From Isoetes taiwanensis (Eukaryota; Streptophyta; Lycopodiopsida; Isoetales; Isoetaceae): 64,000 bases of DNA. The stretch covers positions 13,957,422-14,021,421 of the forward strand of contig JAJEKV010000033.1 of the NCBI GenBank assembly GCA_021234155.1, read 5' to 3'. The position numbers and the translations under genes are program-made. Below are positions 10,418 to 20,712 of this stretch, in pieces; position 1 is the first letter of the stretch, and each line of letters starts with the position of its first letter. Below the pieces are notes generated by a model. It was not told the DNA's origin and did no database searches. It saw nothing but the letters and a program-made list of their open reading frames with translations.

Positions 10418-10915
10418 TGTTGGAATCAAAGACTTTGAGTCCGGGAATTGAACCCAGAGGAAAAACCAGACACAATCTTCTCCCTTAACCCTCCTTTAAA
10501 TCCACAAAGGATTTACCTGATCAAACCGAATTAAGACCCACAAAGGATTCCACACAGGACTGAACTCTAATATCACACAGAACTGAAATATTATCACACA
10601 GAATCGAACTGCCTTTTATTACAGAGACCATCAAATAGCAAAAGATCAGCTTATCAACCTGCTCCAGCACCAAATCCGGCAGCATATAGGAGCTCCAAGA
10701 TCGGATTCAGCAACAGACGCCGGCTTCACTAGATCCGGCCCAAAAATCTCACGTCAGCCGCGTTCCTGTTTTCCAAAAAACGTTTGAAATGTTCACCTGC
10801 GTATTTTCGTCTATCTTTTTCCCTTTTTTATATTTTTCTTCCATGCAAAATCCATGTCTAGATGTTAACCAGGTGTATTGATCAAATGCCACCACTTAGG
10901 CATGTAATTCCAACA
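10418..10915 (-). repeat. Copia 5' LTR
   Basis: This 498-bp LTR is adjacent to the tRNA primer-binding site and the gag start, so it is the 5' (promoter) LTR of the minus-strand element. It differs from 5653-6150 only at 10442. Confidence 0.97.
10826..10835 (-). promoter_or_regulatory. TATA-like box in the copia 5' LTR
   Basis: The minus strand reads aaatataaaa within an A-rich context, about 90 bases inside the LTR start. The equivalent in the 3' LTR is 6061-6070. It is the best candidate for the LTR promoter; the transcription start would lie some 30 bases further along the minus strand. Confidence 0.5.
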
Positions 10916-10920
10916 CAGCG
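10916..10920 (+). repeat. Target-site duplication CAGCG, right
   Basis: This matches 5648-5652. Removing the element plus one copy joins the two halves of the gypsy reading frame. Confidence 0.95.
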
Positions 10921-11419
10921 CGTGGATCATTGTTCAGACACTGATGCTCCTCCTTATGTTGTTGACGTTCATGCCATTATGAAGCAACCATTGCTTGATG
11001 ATACTCAACAGCCTCTCTTCTTCACGACACAGAATGCTGCACCGCCTGTGATGCTCCAACCTCCTGCTCATGTTGTCAAAGATACTGAAGTCATCCCACA
11101 CATTTAAACTCCAGAAGTAGAAGTAGTGGATCTTGGCGACAACCAACCTGTATGTTTGGCTACAAATCGTCCACCACACTATAAAGCTCGTGCCATCACC
11201 CTATTCAAAAAGTTCAAGCACATCTTTGCGTAGAGCTACAAAGACCTCCGGGGTATCAAGAAAGAGTTGGGGGAACAGATCATTCCCACCAAACCTGATG
11301 CATGCCCAATCTAGCAATGATAGTACCGGCTCAACCCCAACTATCGTGACCGTGTCGAAGCTGAAATTGACAAACTTCTTGCAGCTGGCTTAATTTAGGA
11401 GGTCAAACATCCTGAGTGG
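10921..11419 (+). pseudogene. Ty3-gypsy linker and RT N-terminus, with stops
   Basis: After the copia element the host gypsy frame resumes. It shows text typical of the region before the RT fingers (YKDLRGI, a YRLNPNY block and EIDKLLAAG), interrupted by TAG codons and a frame change. It leads directly into the RT ORF at 11420. Confidence 0.75.
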
Positions 11420-12121
11420 GTGAGCCCAATTGTAATTGCTCTCAAGCACAATGGCAAAATCAGGGTTTGCGTGGACTACAGAAAATTAAATCAGGCCACG
11501 GAACGGGATCACTTCCCACTACCCTTTACAGACCAAGTTCTGGAAGAGGTAACTGGTCATGAGATGTACTCCTTCATGGATGGTTTTTTGGGGTACAATC
11601 ATATCTCTATCAGAGCTGAAGATCAATTGAAAACCACTTTCACCACGCCATGGGGCACTTTTGCCTACAAAGTGGTCCATTTCGAATTATCCAATTCTCC
11701 ATCCACCTTTCAACGTATCGTGCTCTCAGTATTTCAAGATTATATGAAAGACAATGCCTTTCTCCAAATCTTTCAGGATGATTTCTCGGCATATATCTCT
11801 ATGAAAGAACATCTTGCCAAGTTAGAACTTGTTTTTCAAAAATGTGATGAGTCTGGTATCAGTCTCAATCCCGAAAAATGCACTTTTTGTGTCACCTCTG
11901 GTGTCCTTCTTGGTCATGTTGTCAGTAAAGAAGGCATCATCACGGATCCGGCCAAAATCAGTTGTGTGCTAAAGGCACATGCACCTTCGAACATTAAAGA
12001 GACACGCTCCTTCCTGGGTAAAGTTAATTACTATGCAACCTTCATTCCTGGACTTGCTGCTATTGTTGATCCCATTCATAAACTCACGGGTGATGACTTG
12101 TCTTGGGCTTGGAATCCCTAG
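11420..12121 (+). pseudogene. Ty3-gypsy reverse transcriptase
   Basis: An open frame of 233 codons holds RVT_1 of the Ty3-gypsy type: NGKIRVCVDYRKLNQAT and DHFPLPF. The catalytic motif is FQDD (near residue 119) rather than the usual Y/F-L/V/I-DD, with both aspartates kept. SLNPEKCTF, LGHVVSKEGI and SFLGKVNYY follow in the expected order. It ends at a TAG where the family continues into RNase H, probably a Gln codon changed by C-to-T. The first Met is internal to the domain. Confidence 0.93.
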
Positions 12122-12615
12122 GCGGAGCAGCATTTTAGAAGCTGAAGATCTTACTCATTCAAGCTCCGGTCCTTGTCCCCCCTCAGTGGGACAAGCCCTT
12201 TCATGTTCATGCTGATGTCTCGGCTTTTGCTATTGGTGTTGTTCTCTCTCAAGCATATGATGAGCATACAGATAAACCCATTCGCTATGCTAGCCGAAAA
12301 CTTAATCCTGCTGAGCGAAATTATTCTGCCACGGAACAGGAAGCCTTGGGCCTTGTCTTCTATGTTCAACGCTTCCGTCATTACTTGTTGGGTAGCAAAA
12401 TCAAATTCTTTGTGGATCATCAAGCTCTTTTGTATCTGATCAACAAAGCCACGCCCACGTGTTGCATTACCCGCTGGGTCCTACTCTTGCAAGAATTTGC
12501 TCCCCTTGAAATCATTCATAAGGTGGGTAAGTCTCATGTTGTGCCAGACTATCTCTCACACATCCACACGGATGACCCGACCACGGGTGTTTCTGATGTT
12601 TTTCCTGATGCATAA
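12122..12615 (+). pseudogene. Ty3-gypsy RNase H
   Basis: In two overlapping frames the text gives a Ty3-type RNase H: PFHVHADVSAFAIGVVLSQ, PIRYASRKLNPAERNYSATEQEAL, FRHYLLGSKIKFFVDHQAL, then the connection LLLQEFAPLEIIH and VPDYLSH. The catalytic Asp of HADVS and the Glu of EQEAL are visible. A frame change near 12345 breaks it. Confidence 0.9.
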
Positions 12616-12764
12616 CTATTCTTGGTCACGGCCACACCCCACTGGTTTCATGATTATCAGCAGTACCTTCTCTCAGGTGCCCTCCCATCGGAAGATCCCA
12701 CGCTCTCTCATGAGAAGCTCCGGTCATGCCGTCAATAATTCCTCCGTGAGGTCGTGACTATACC

Positions 12765-13680
12765 ATGGTTGCGGGCCATCTCTATAAACGTGGCAAGGAC
12801 ATGGTCTTGTGTCGGTGTGTTCTTCCTCATGAAGTATCTGAGATCGTTCGTCAAGCTCATGAGGGCCTTGGTAGTGGACATTTCAGTGGTGATACCACGG
12901 CCCGCAAGATTTTTCTCGCAGGCTATTTTTGGCCCACGCTCTTCAAGGATGCCCACGCTCAAGCACGCAACTGTGATGTCCGCCAGCGTGTGGGTCGACC
13001 CACGGCCTGTGATGCTCTTCCTTTAACTCCGTTTGCTACCCTGCTATCCTTTAACAAGTGGGGCATGGACTTTGTTGGGCCAATGGATCCTCCCGCGAGG
13101 CACACCCGTGCCCGCTATATCTTGGTTCTTAAAGATTATGCCACCAAGTGGGCGGAGGCATGTGCACTTCTTGACAACACTGCTGCCAGTACGGCTAAAG
13201 TTCTCTACACGCATGTTATCACGCGTTTCGGTTGTCCCACGGAACTGGTCAGCGATCGCGGTGTGCATTTTGTCAATCACACTTTATTTATATATTCATC
13301 ATCACCATCTTGAAGAAAATTTGTGATGCTTCTCGTATTAACTGACAGGATAAACTACCTATTGTTCTCTGGGCTTACAACACCAATTTTAAAATTGCTA
13401 TTGGACACACCCCTTTCAAGTTGGTTTATGCCAGGAGTCTCTCATGCCCTTTGAATATGTTCTTCCAGCTCTCCGTTTTCAATTGGCTACGGTGCATGAT
13501 CCCCCTGTTGCACTCCAAGAACGAGTCTATCCGGGCAAATTGAAGTTTTGATGGCTTGGTCCTTATTAGATTATTCAAGTGGTGCAACCTAGTGTCTTTC
13601 AACTCGCTAAATTGGATGGCACTCCATTACCTACTCTGGTTAATGGCTTTTGCCTAAAAAATTTTCACACAGACACAACC
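12765..13680 (+). pseudogene. Ty3-gypsy integrase
   Basis: The N-terminal zinc site is partly kept (AHEGLGSGH for the His pair); the expected second Cys of the CxxC pair reads Arg (CDVR), so the site is damaged. The core shows GMDFVGP and VSDRGVHFV, the first two catalytic aspartates. A frame break follows at about 13300. Later pieces (LWAYNTNF, TPFKLVY, LDGTPLPTLVNG) give the C-terminal end near 13670 in other frames. No chromodomain is seen, as expected for the Athila/Tat branch. Confidence 0.88.
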
Positions 13681-14543
13681 AGTGACCATTCAGACACAGA
13701 AACAAACGAGTGAGTCGGAACATATTTTTATTATATATAAGCAGCTACAAAAACAAAATTGGACATCGCCCATATTTATCCGCTACGGGCTTAGCCCTAT
13801 GTTATGTACAAAATTCTACGTTAAAACGCCTGTCTACTCCGGATTTGAAGCCGATGTCGTGCGCAGGATGTGGTAGAGGCAGTGATCAGGATCCTAGCGA
13901 AGGTGAACCACCACCTCTTGTGGGTTAGTCAAAGGATCAGGATGATCAGCTGATCCAGACAGCCAACCATCCATGGGGATGCCGCAGTTTCGCAGCTTCC
14001 ACAGGTCCACACTATTCATTTTGCAGGTAATCCACTCGTTGCAATTGAGGGGCATGGTGCACTGCATCTCCATCGCCGCCAGCTGGTGCCCTCCTCTCGC
14101 ACCTTGCTCAACTTATATAGTCCTACTGCCTAAAGGCTGCCAACGTGGCCCACTCACATTTCTGCTGACGTGGGCATGGTACAACCCTTTGCACCGACTG
14201 CCACCATTTTTATGACGTTCGACTCACGAGTTGCCTTTCTTAATTATTTTTCCTTAATAGTCCGCCATTGTTACTCGTACCTTCTCCAGAGGTCCCATTC
14301 CACTATTCCCATTCGTTCATCTTGCCCGTTCATTAGATCTTAAGTTCCAGTTTGGGACTTAACCAAATCTTTGCATTCGGGAAGTTTTCTTCATATCTGC
14401 TGCCATCTGGCACCATCAACGGCTACGATTCCACTTCTGTTGCTCCCTATAAAACCCTTCCTACACAGCCGCGCACCCTAAAAAATTTCGCACCTCTGTC
14501 GCTCTCCGTCTTCCGCTTTCCTTTCTCTTCCTTGATCATCGCC
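13681..14543 (+). other. Spacer between gypsy pol and the 3' ORF
   Basis: This is about 860 bases with no convincing coding signal. Several short open stretches do not look like any family. The base composition becomes C-rich toward the end (14430-14540), in the style of a 5' leader. Confidence 0.6.
14448..14454 (+). promoter_or_regulatory. TATA box ahead of the 3' ORF
   Basis: The sequence ccTATAAAAccc lies 90 bases before the ATG at 14544. A C/T-rich stretch resembling a plant 5' UTR follows, and the start codon sits in a good context (gccATGgcc). It suggests that the downstream ORF had, or captured, its own promoter. This is a pattern-based inference. Confidence 0.5.
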
Positions 14544-17500
14544 ATGGCCGCTTCTCCCAAGCTTCCAACTCTCCAGGTTAACGCACCCATGGATCCCGTG
14601 CTTTTTGAATCAGTTGCTTTTTCCACTGCTACTGTTCGAGATTCCTTCGCCAGTCGAGATGTCGCCGAAAGGGCAGGGCTATTAGAGTTCTCCAGGCAAG
14701 AACTCCCTACTCTGAATCCTCTTCAATTACGGTAGTTTGTTGCTCACCTTGTCAAGACTGCTGGGGTTATCAAATGGAGGTTGATCAACATCGTATTCTC
14801 ATCATACAGGCTCTTCTAGCTCAAGTATTTCAATTGCCTCGAAGAACACCTTCTTTGAATTGGGCTGCTTTGCAGGATCAAGATGTTACTGTTTATGGCC
14901 AAACTCCCTATGCGGCCAACACTTATAAGCTGGCCAATATTGCAAAGCCCCATGAAGGATTCGTCAAGTTTTTGTGCCGAAAGTTCTATGGTTACTCCAT
15001 AAAGAACACCCACATTAACAAACAGTTCTTTCATGCTGCCATTGTTGCCATCCACTCCCAAAATCTTATTGATTGGTCTCAGATCATGTTCCAGTGCTTG
15101 CGTCATGAAGTCGATCGCATTTGTCACTCTCCAGGTTCTGACTTAGAATCTGCAATGGGTGCACATCTGTAAGCTATTATCAACCACTGTCTCCCTACGC
15201 CTAGTCAAGTCACTCCCACCAATCTTGATGCAGCCTCTCAAGCCTCCAGTCACCAGCCGTCTTCCACAATTCCGGCTATCAAAGAACTTCAAGAGAAAGT
15301 TTCCGTCCCCGTCTTGAAGAGCAGTCATCCCCACAACCTCGAGTGCCACGCCAAGAACCTGTCATTAATGTCCCGTCTTCTCAGTCCACGAAAATAAAAA
15401 ATTCACACTCCTAGCAAGTCTCTCAACGCACCGCATCTGTCATTTCATGCCCTTCCTTGCAAGTCCAACCTCTGCTACCTCCACAGTCAAGACGTGCCCT
15501 ATATCAATATGAGCAAGTTGTCACAGAATGTATGCTCAAACTTCAAAATTCCCAAGAGCAATTTATGAATGGCGTCAAACATTATATGGATTCCACGGAT
15601 GCTATTCACCGTGACTTTCAGGCCGCCACCACTCAAGTTCAAACTCTCGAAGACAGTCTCCAATGTAAGCATGCTGCCTTGTTACATACCCGTGATGCTC
15701 TCCAAGCTGAACAAGACAAGAGCGTCACGTTTGAAGACCAGCAAGTTCAATTGCAAGCTACTATTCAGGAACTTTTGGCTCAACTTAAAGCTAAAGACAC
15801 AATTCTTGCTGACAGTCAGGCTTTGTACACAGGGTTACATAAGGATTACACCAGTCAGCTTCATCTAGTTGCCCAAAGAGATGACAGCATCTCTGCTCTA
15901 GAAGGAAAACTAGCAGCAGTTCAGACACAGGTCATGGCTTTGTAAGCTCAGCTTGCAGATGCTCAGAAGCAGAAGCTGATTGATGATATGGAAATTGCAA
16001 GTCTTTAGTTACAGCTTTCTACTCAAGGGCCATCCTCCTTACAGGTCACGCACTCTTATCGGAAGATCCGCGATCAGTCCCGCCTTCTAGCTGAGAAGGA
16101 TAATAAAATTCGTGACCTGGAACATCAGCTGCAACATGCTATTCAATCTGCTGAAGAAGCTCAGAGTCGGCATGAGACATACCTTCAGTTAGCTCTTACT
16201 ATTCCAAGAGATTTCTCAACACTTACAAGCTATCTGGACTATATTGTCTCATGCCGTCATCTCTTCCTGCTTAAGTGGTACTCAGCAAATGGCAAGATTC
16301 ATGAGCCCTTCAACAGCACTGATCTCCTCACTATTTGGCCTAACCTCTCCATTGAAGACAAAGGTCTGTTTTGCGCTCTCTTGGTCTATGGCCTTCCTAC
16401 TTGTGATGATCAGGAATTTTTTATTTTTCACCTGGTTCAACCTATGGCCTATGTCATTCATGATTTCTATCTGGCAGACACTCTCGACAAGTTTGATGAT
16501 GGGCAAAGTCGTGCTTTCCGTCGCAATGAACTTGCTCAGTGGCTTTTGCTGCCTGAAAACCAATACTTGCAGGATCAGACATATGCCACCGCCTTCAAGG
16601 AGGAATATATGCCAGAGCTTGCTCATCACCTCCCCCTTTGGATTGCTGAAACTCTGCAACAAGTCCGAAAAAATTTATCTGAAGATATGGGAATTCAGTT
16701 TGCCCAGATTTATTTACAGTATCTTGGAGGTTTCAATACTCTTCGTGCTTACCTTGATAGTCACACCATTCCCACGGAATAGATCTCTCCTCCAGTGCAC
16801 ACCTTGCTCACCTGTTCAGACTGGGAACAATGGTGTCAGACCTTAAATGCTGACCTCCTCAAAGAATTTCGTGAGCAGGTCCAAGAGCCCACGATGCAGC
16901 CTCCTCCTGAAAATCATCTGTATGCATCTCTGGGAACGCCCCCACGCCGTCAATATCTCACATTCGATTGGCGTTTCCCATTTTGGACCACCGTTCTGAC
17001 TGGTTATGCAGATTGGACACCCGTTCATATCTCTACAGACCTTAGGTGGGATCCCCGTTTTGTTCGCCGCTCTGTCTGGCAAGAAGGTGAAACCTTGGAG
17101 CGCATTAGAAATTGGATCTATATCCCCAGCGAACGCAGATGGCAGACGCCTGGTCAAGCCGTCTGGGGTCTCACCCAATTATTGAAGCGTGCTGCTACAT
17201 CTCTGGATCCCTCAGTTCATCGTCAAGCTGGATTCTGTGCAGCCTTGAAGTGTATTCTCTAGTGTTCCCTTGCACGCAAGCGACCAATTTATTATTGCAA
17301 TCCCAATGCGAGTGCAAGTGCCTTTGGTCTTCAGACATGTCTTCTCATGGAATGCCAGTATGTACCTGCGGAAGCTCACCGTGCCCTTGAGGACATGGTG
17401 CAGTCTGGATTTCTCCTTGATGCGACTCCTTCAATTGGTCTCAACACTCCGGAGGTGCTCAAGGAACGACAAGAACTTATCACGAAGTATCACTCCGGGT

Positions 17501-17605
17501 CACGCCCTCATAGCCGTCAAGATAATTTCCAACAGGTTCCTGGTTTCCCGCCTCCTGAGACTGTTCCTGCTTATCTCTCCACTGAGTGTCATTTGGTGGG
17601 GGGAG
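14544..17605 (+). pseudogene. Large 3' ORF of unknown function in the gypsy element
   Basis: This is a decayed reading frame of about 1,000 codons placed after pol and before the 3' LTR. It starts MAASPKLPTLQ at 14544, shifts frame near 14770 and again before 15457, then stays in one frame to 17625. Residues in 15490-16190 form a long Gln/Leu/Ala-rich coiled coil. After 16200 come globular blocks (LVYGLPTCDDQEFFIFHLVQPM, shortened here; FRRNELAQWLLLP; WRFPFWTTVLTGYADW). No signal peptide or membrane segment is visible, so it does not look like an envelope gene. All six in-frame stops (14733, 15170, 15943, 16006, 16780, 17260) are TAG or TAA. I do not recognise the family. It could be an Athila/Tat-type additional ORF or a captured gene. 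Confidence 0.7.
17593..17605 (+). other. Purine-rich tract before the gypsy 3' LTR
   Basis: The sequence ttggtggggggag precedes TGTTAG, in the usual position and style of a polypurine tract. It overlaps the end of the 3' ORF frame. Confidence 0.7.
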
Positions 17606-18118
17606 TGTTAGTCCTGTACGTCTAGGTAGATGACTATTCCTGAAGACCACGGAGCAGGGCAGGAATAAGGCATCAGGTCAAGCATCAGGGAGTAGACCCA
17701 CGCCCCCACCGAAGTCCACGCAGAGGGCCACGCCTGGGTCAAAGAAGAGACCCATGACGGATATAACGGCCCCGCCAGATTCCCTGAAAATCAGGGCCTG
17801 AACAAGACCTGCCATATACCTATTTTAGGCCCAAGGCCGTAGTACTATATATATGGAGATAGAACTCATATTTTTAGATGAGAACTAGCCCTTATCTCTT
17901 TGGTTTTCCTCTCGCTTTATGAGAGCTCATGTATACAAATTGATATCAAGAAAGTCTGATTTCTTCTCATTGTCTTCTGTTGTTCTTTCCTACTTTTTCT
18001 TTCTGTTCTCTTGCAAAATCCCGCGTGATACTCAGCCCGGATTCTCCTGTTTGATCCAAGGGTCCTCATAGAGGGCTGTCTTGCAGGAGATCTCGAACCC
18101 AGACCCTAAACAACGACA
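17606..18118 (+). repeat. Ty3-gypsy 3' LTR (right boundary approximate)
   Basis: The LTR begins TGTTAGTCC right after the purine tract. A TATA-like tactatatatatgg lies at about 17841-17854. T-rich stretches and ttctttcctac-type signals follow, as in an LTR U3-R-U5. Two candidate ACA ends exist, at 18118 and 18132. The partner 5' LTR is not in the window, so the right boundary cannot be fixed. Confidence 0.65.
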
Positions 18119-18220
18119 GTACCCATGCAACAATGAAGACAAATCATTCAAAAAAAAAAAAAGTAACAAACAAATGAATAACCAATTTTTAATGTTTTAA
18201 TTTTACCTTGTTACTGCTTC

Positions 18221-18450
18221 CTACCATTGATTGCTATTGCGGCTTCTTTGGAGGGGTGTCCCATGCCTCTGAATCATACAATCTTGTTTCTTAGCATTGC
18301 TGAGAATTAAAAGTTCATCCAAAGTCCAAATCCCAGAGCTTGGACCCCCAACAAAGCTGCCCATTTCTTTCCACTGTTCAACTTCAATTGCAGAGGTAGA
18401 AGGCAGCCTTAATGCTGTTCGATGAGCAGTTGGTGGTGGCATCCTACATA
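18221..18450 (-). CDS. Possible exon, weakly trihelix/Myb-like
   Basis: The minus strand gives an open stretch beginning MPPPTAHRTALRLP just after a possible splice acceptor (tttatgtag). It continues with EVEQWKEMGSF and GIWTLDELLILSNAKK. The W-T-x-x-E-x-x-x-L-I spacing recalls the start of a trihelix DNA-binding domain, but the match is short. A potential donor follows near 18227 or 18210. No neighbouring exon was identified, so it may be an isolated gene fragment. Confidence 0.25.
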
Positions 18451-18507
18451 AAACCAAATTATATAGATTGTATATTGTTAGCCACAACCTATAGTAGAGA
18501 ACCATTA

Positions 18508-18625
18508 ATATCAGAACTTGCAAAGAGCACTAAACTTGTAGAGCATTAAGAGGATTAATATCAGAACTTGCAAACCATAAATATCAGAACTTGTAGAGCA
18601 TTAATATCCTGAACTTGCAGAGCAC
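18508..18625. repeat. Local repeats of atatcagaacttgca
   Basis: Variants of the word atatcagaacttgca/g occur four times within about 120 bases, with related agagcacta and agagcatta words between them. The arrangement is irregular and non-coding. Confidence 0.7.
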
Positions 18626-20712
18626 TAAAGACCTATTTAGCCTCTAGTACTGAGCCACATTTGCCATAGATACTAATTAAAGCATCCACAACCTATTCTT
18701 TTTCAAATGGATGCAAAATATACGTGAATGCTGACCTCTCTGAGCATATGTTACACTTACAGATAGGTGTAAGATATATGTAAATGTTGACCTCTTCAGC
18801 ACAAGAAAATCGGTGTAGTCAAGAATCATTAGATGATAAGATGAAGTCATTGAGATGGAGAATTACCCGGATTCATCAGAAATTGCTCGAGACATTGGAG
18901 CAACGCAGAGCGAAGGCGATCCACACTCCGCAATCCACACTCCACCGGACAGGTCAGTCACACTTGAGATCACGGTCACACACCTGCAATTACAGGTCAC
19001 ATTCGAACGTGGCAGTTGTGAAGGCCATGATACCATCACGTAAAATGTTGGACCTTTTATGGCACGTAGGTTCTATATCGTGCCACATAGGATAATGGAC
19101 CATCGTCCACTATTACGATGCCAAATTTTAAGTGCATGTGAACCACTGCGATGGCATGATCGCCACATGTGAAGCCACTCGAAAGGCCAAGATGGTATAA
19201 TCTGTTGTGAAGATGACATATCTGTTAGCAGAGCTTCCTGCCGGCAGGGCTTCATACTCTGTTCATGTCTGGGCAGGGCTCCGGTTTGCCTTCAAAATAA
19301 GGGTACGTTCCCATGCTGTCGCCTGACTTCAAATTATTGCCAAAGTTAACGCTAAAGTTGACTTTGAGTTTTCAAAAATGGCGGAGGATTTCTGAAAGCT
19401 GTGGTTGACACGTTTGAATTTCGAAGTCCACTCATGGGAACGTAGCCTAATAATGGCATGTATTTCGATCTATTTTGCAAGCTGCGTTGGGTTGATCTCC
19501 TGTTGCAGCGGGGCTCTGGTTGTGTTTTTTATTTGTATTTGTTATGTTAGCTCTGGTGAGGCCGTTTGCGGCCTGGAGGTTCGATTCCTCTGGCCTGGCT
19601 TGCTGCTGAGCAGCGCTTTTGGACCATTGTGATGTAAATATGAAATTATCTGCTAGATCTTATAGACCATTGAGTTCCTTTACTTTCGTTTGCACCATTG
19701 GGACTTCCATTTTGATTTATGTTCAAAAAACTTGTGGTCGTTGATCTGGCACAATCCGAGGAATATTCTGTGCATCAATGGCCAGGAACAAGAGATGAAA
19801 AACATCCCATAAAGAGAGACAAGTATTCCACCCATTCTATATAAGAATGATATTCCACTTTGCATTATATGATGTCAGGGGAAGGATTCGAATTATAGCG
19901 CATCCACATTACGTCCTTGTCTCAGTTTTTGAGTTTGCCATGTCAACAAACCACTGCACTAATCTATCAACCATTTTTGAGCACCAGAATGATCCTAGTA
20001 GCAGGCCTTGAATCTAGATTTTGCATTAATCAGCAGAATGCCACTCTTTATTTATACTCGCCAAATTTTGGAGAAAAAAAATCTCTAATTTGCCAGATTT
20101 TACATTCTTTTTACAAAATTTCAACGGAAAATTTAACCGCATCTACATATCAAATTGGATTTTCCAACTTCAATCGAAAATTTTGGGGATCAAATTGGAT
20201 TTTCCAACTTTAATTGAAAGTTATGGAGAACCTCCCCAATTTTGGACGCTTGTTTGGTAATTGTTTCACAATGGGACAAACAAGCACAAGCTAGAGGACA
20301 AAGCCAATCACGTCTCCAAGTTTTTTTTTGAACAAAAATCATGGGGTGAAATAAAATGGGGCATGACTTTCTTGCTTAAAATGGCCAACATGACAACTCT
20401 CCATTGCTCAAACCAAGAATGCCCGCCCAATGATGTATGACAGAATGTAGAGGATGCTGACCCTTACCAGTTTATTTATATGGGTAGAAATACAAAGTGC
20501 ATTCGAGCGGGACTTGCAGATTTTTAAGATGCATTCGATGATCGCAAGAAGTATTTTGAATGGGACCCTCTTGCATATCAGAACAGATTATCAACCACAT
20601 AAAATCATCACAAAGCATATAGGCCACGATGTTGTTGCTGTGCATCATCATACACCATACATTGTGAGTTTTATAATCTGCCAGATTCAGTATATTCAAA
20701 TCAGAAGCAGCC
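18626..20712. other. Spacer without a recognisable gene
   Basis: Open stretches here are short and look random. Locally repeated words occur, such as caaattggattttccaactt at about 20150-20210, twice. Apart from the tRNA-like piece at 19548-19594, no feature is supported. Confidence 0.6.
19548..19594 (+). repeat. tRNA-like fragment with a perfect box B
   Basis: GGTTCGATTCC at 19578-19588 is a consensus internal RNA polymerase III box B, and the surrounding bases form a T-arm (ggagg/cctct). A near-consensus box A (TAGCTCTGGTG, one mismatch) lies at 19548-19558, but only 19 bases separate the boxes, too few for a tRNA. It is probably a deleted SINE head or a tRNA fossil. Confidence 0.35.

Larger units (their letters stand above)
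5653..10915 (-). mobile_element. Complete, very young Ty1-copia retrotransposon
   Basis: The element is 5,263 bp and lies on the minus strand. Its two 498-bp LTRs (5653-6150 and 10418-10915) differ at one position (T at 5677 versus C at 10442). It has a primer-binding site complementary to initiator tRNA-Met, a purine-rich tract, and a CAGCG target duplication at both ends. The internal order is gag with two CCHC knuckles, DSG protease, GAG-pre-integrase, integrase, RT and RNase H, as in Pseudoviridae-type elements. One difference in 498 bp implies a very recent insertion. The pol frame is nevertheless broken at several places, so this copy could not make a full polyprotein unless those breaks are sequencing errors. 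Confidence 0.97.
5236..18118 (+). mobile_element. Degenerate Ty3-gypsy retrotransposon, interrupted by a copia element
   Basis: Plus-strand remains follow in the order protease/linker, RT, RNase H and integrase, then a large extra ORF, a purine-rich tract and a 3' LTR. The pol order (RT before integrase) defines the Metaviridae type. The RT text (DYRKLNQATERDHFPLPF) and the integrase tail (LDGTPLPTLVNG) resemble the plant Athila/Tat branch, which is an inference from memory of the family. The 5' LTR and most of gag are missing. A complete Ty1-copia element (5653-10915) splits it, with the CAGCG duplication restoring continuity of the host element. Stops and frameshifts occur throughout, so the element is dead. 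Confidence 0.88.

Noticed and set aside
12732-12962. Minus-strand open frames across the gypsy pol
   Set aside because: They are the reverse shadow of the integrase and RNase H coding strand.
13681-14215. Continuation of gypsy pol into the spacer as an envelope gene
   Set aside because: The short frames lack a signal peptide, a membrane anchor and any cleavage motif, and none spans the spacer.
17606-18118. A solo LTR rather than the gypsy 3' LTR
   Set aside because: The purine tract and the 3' ORF end directly before it, so it belongs to the element to its left.
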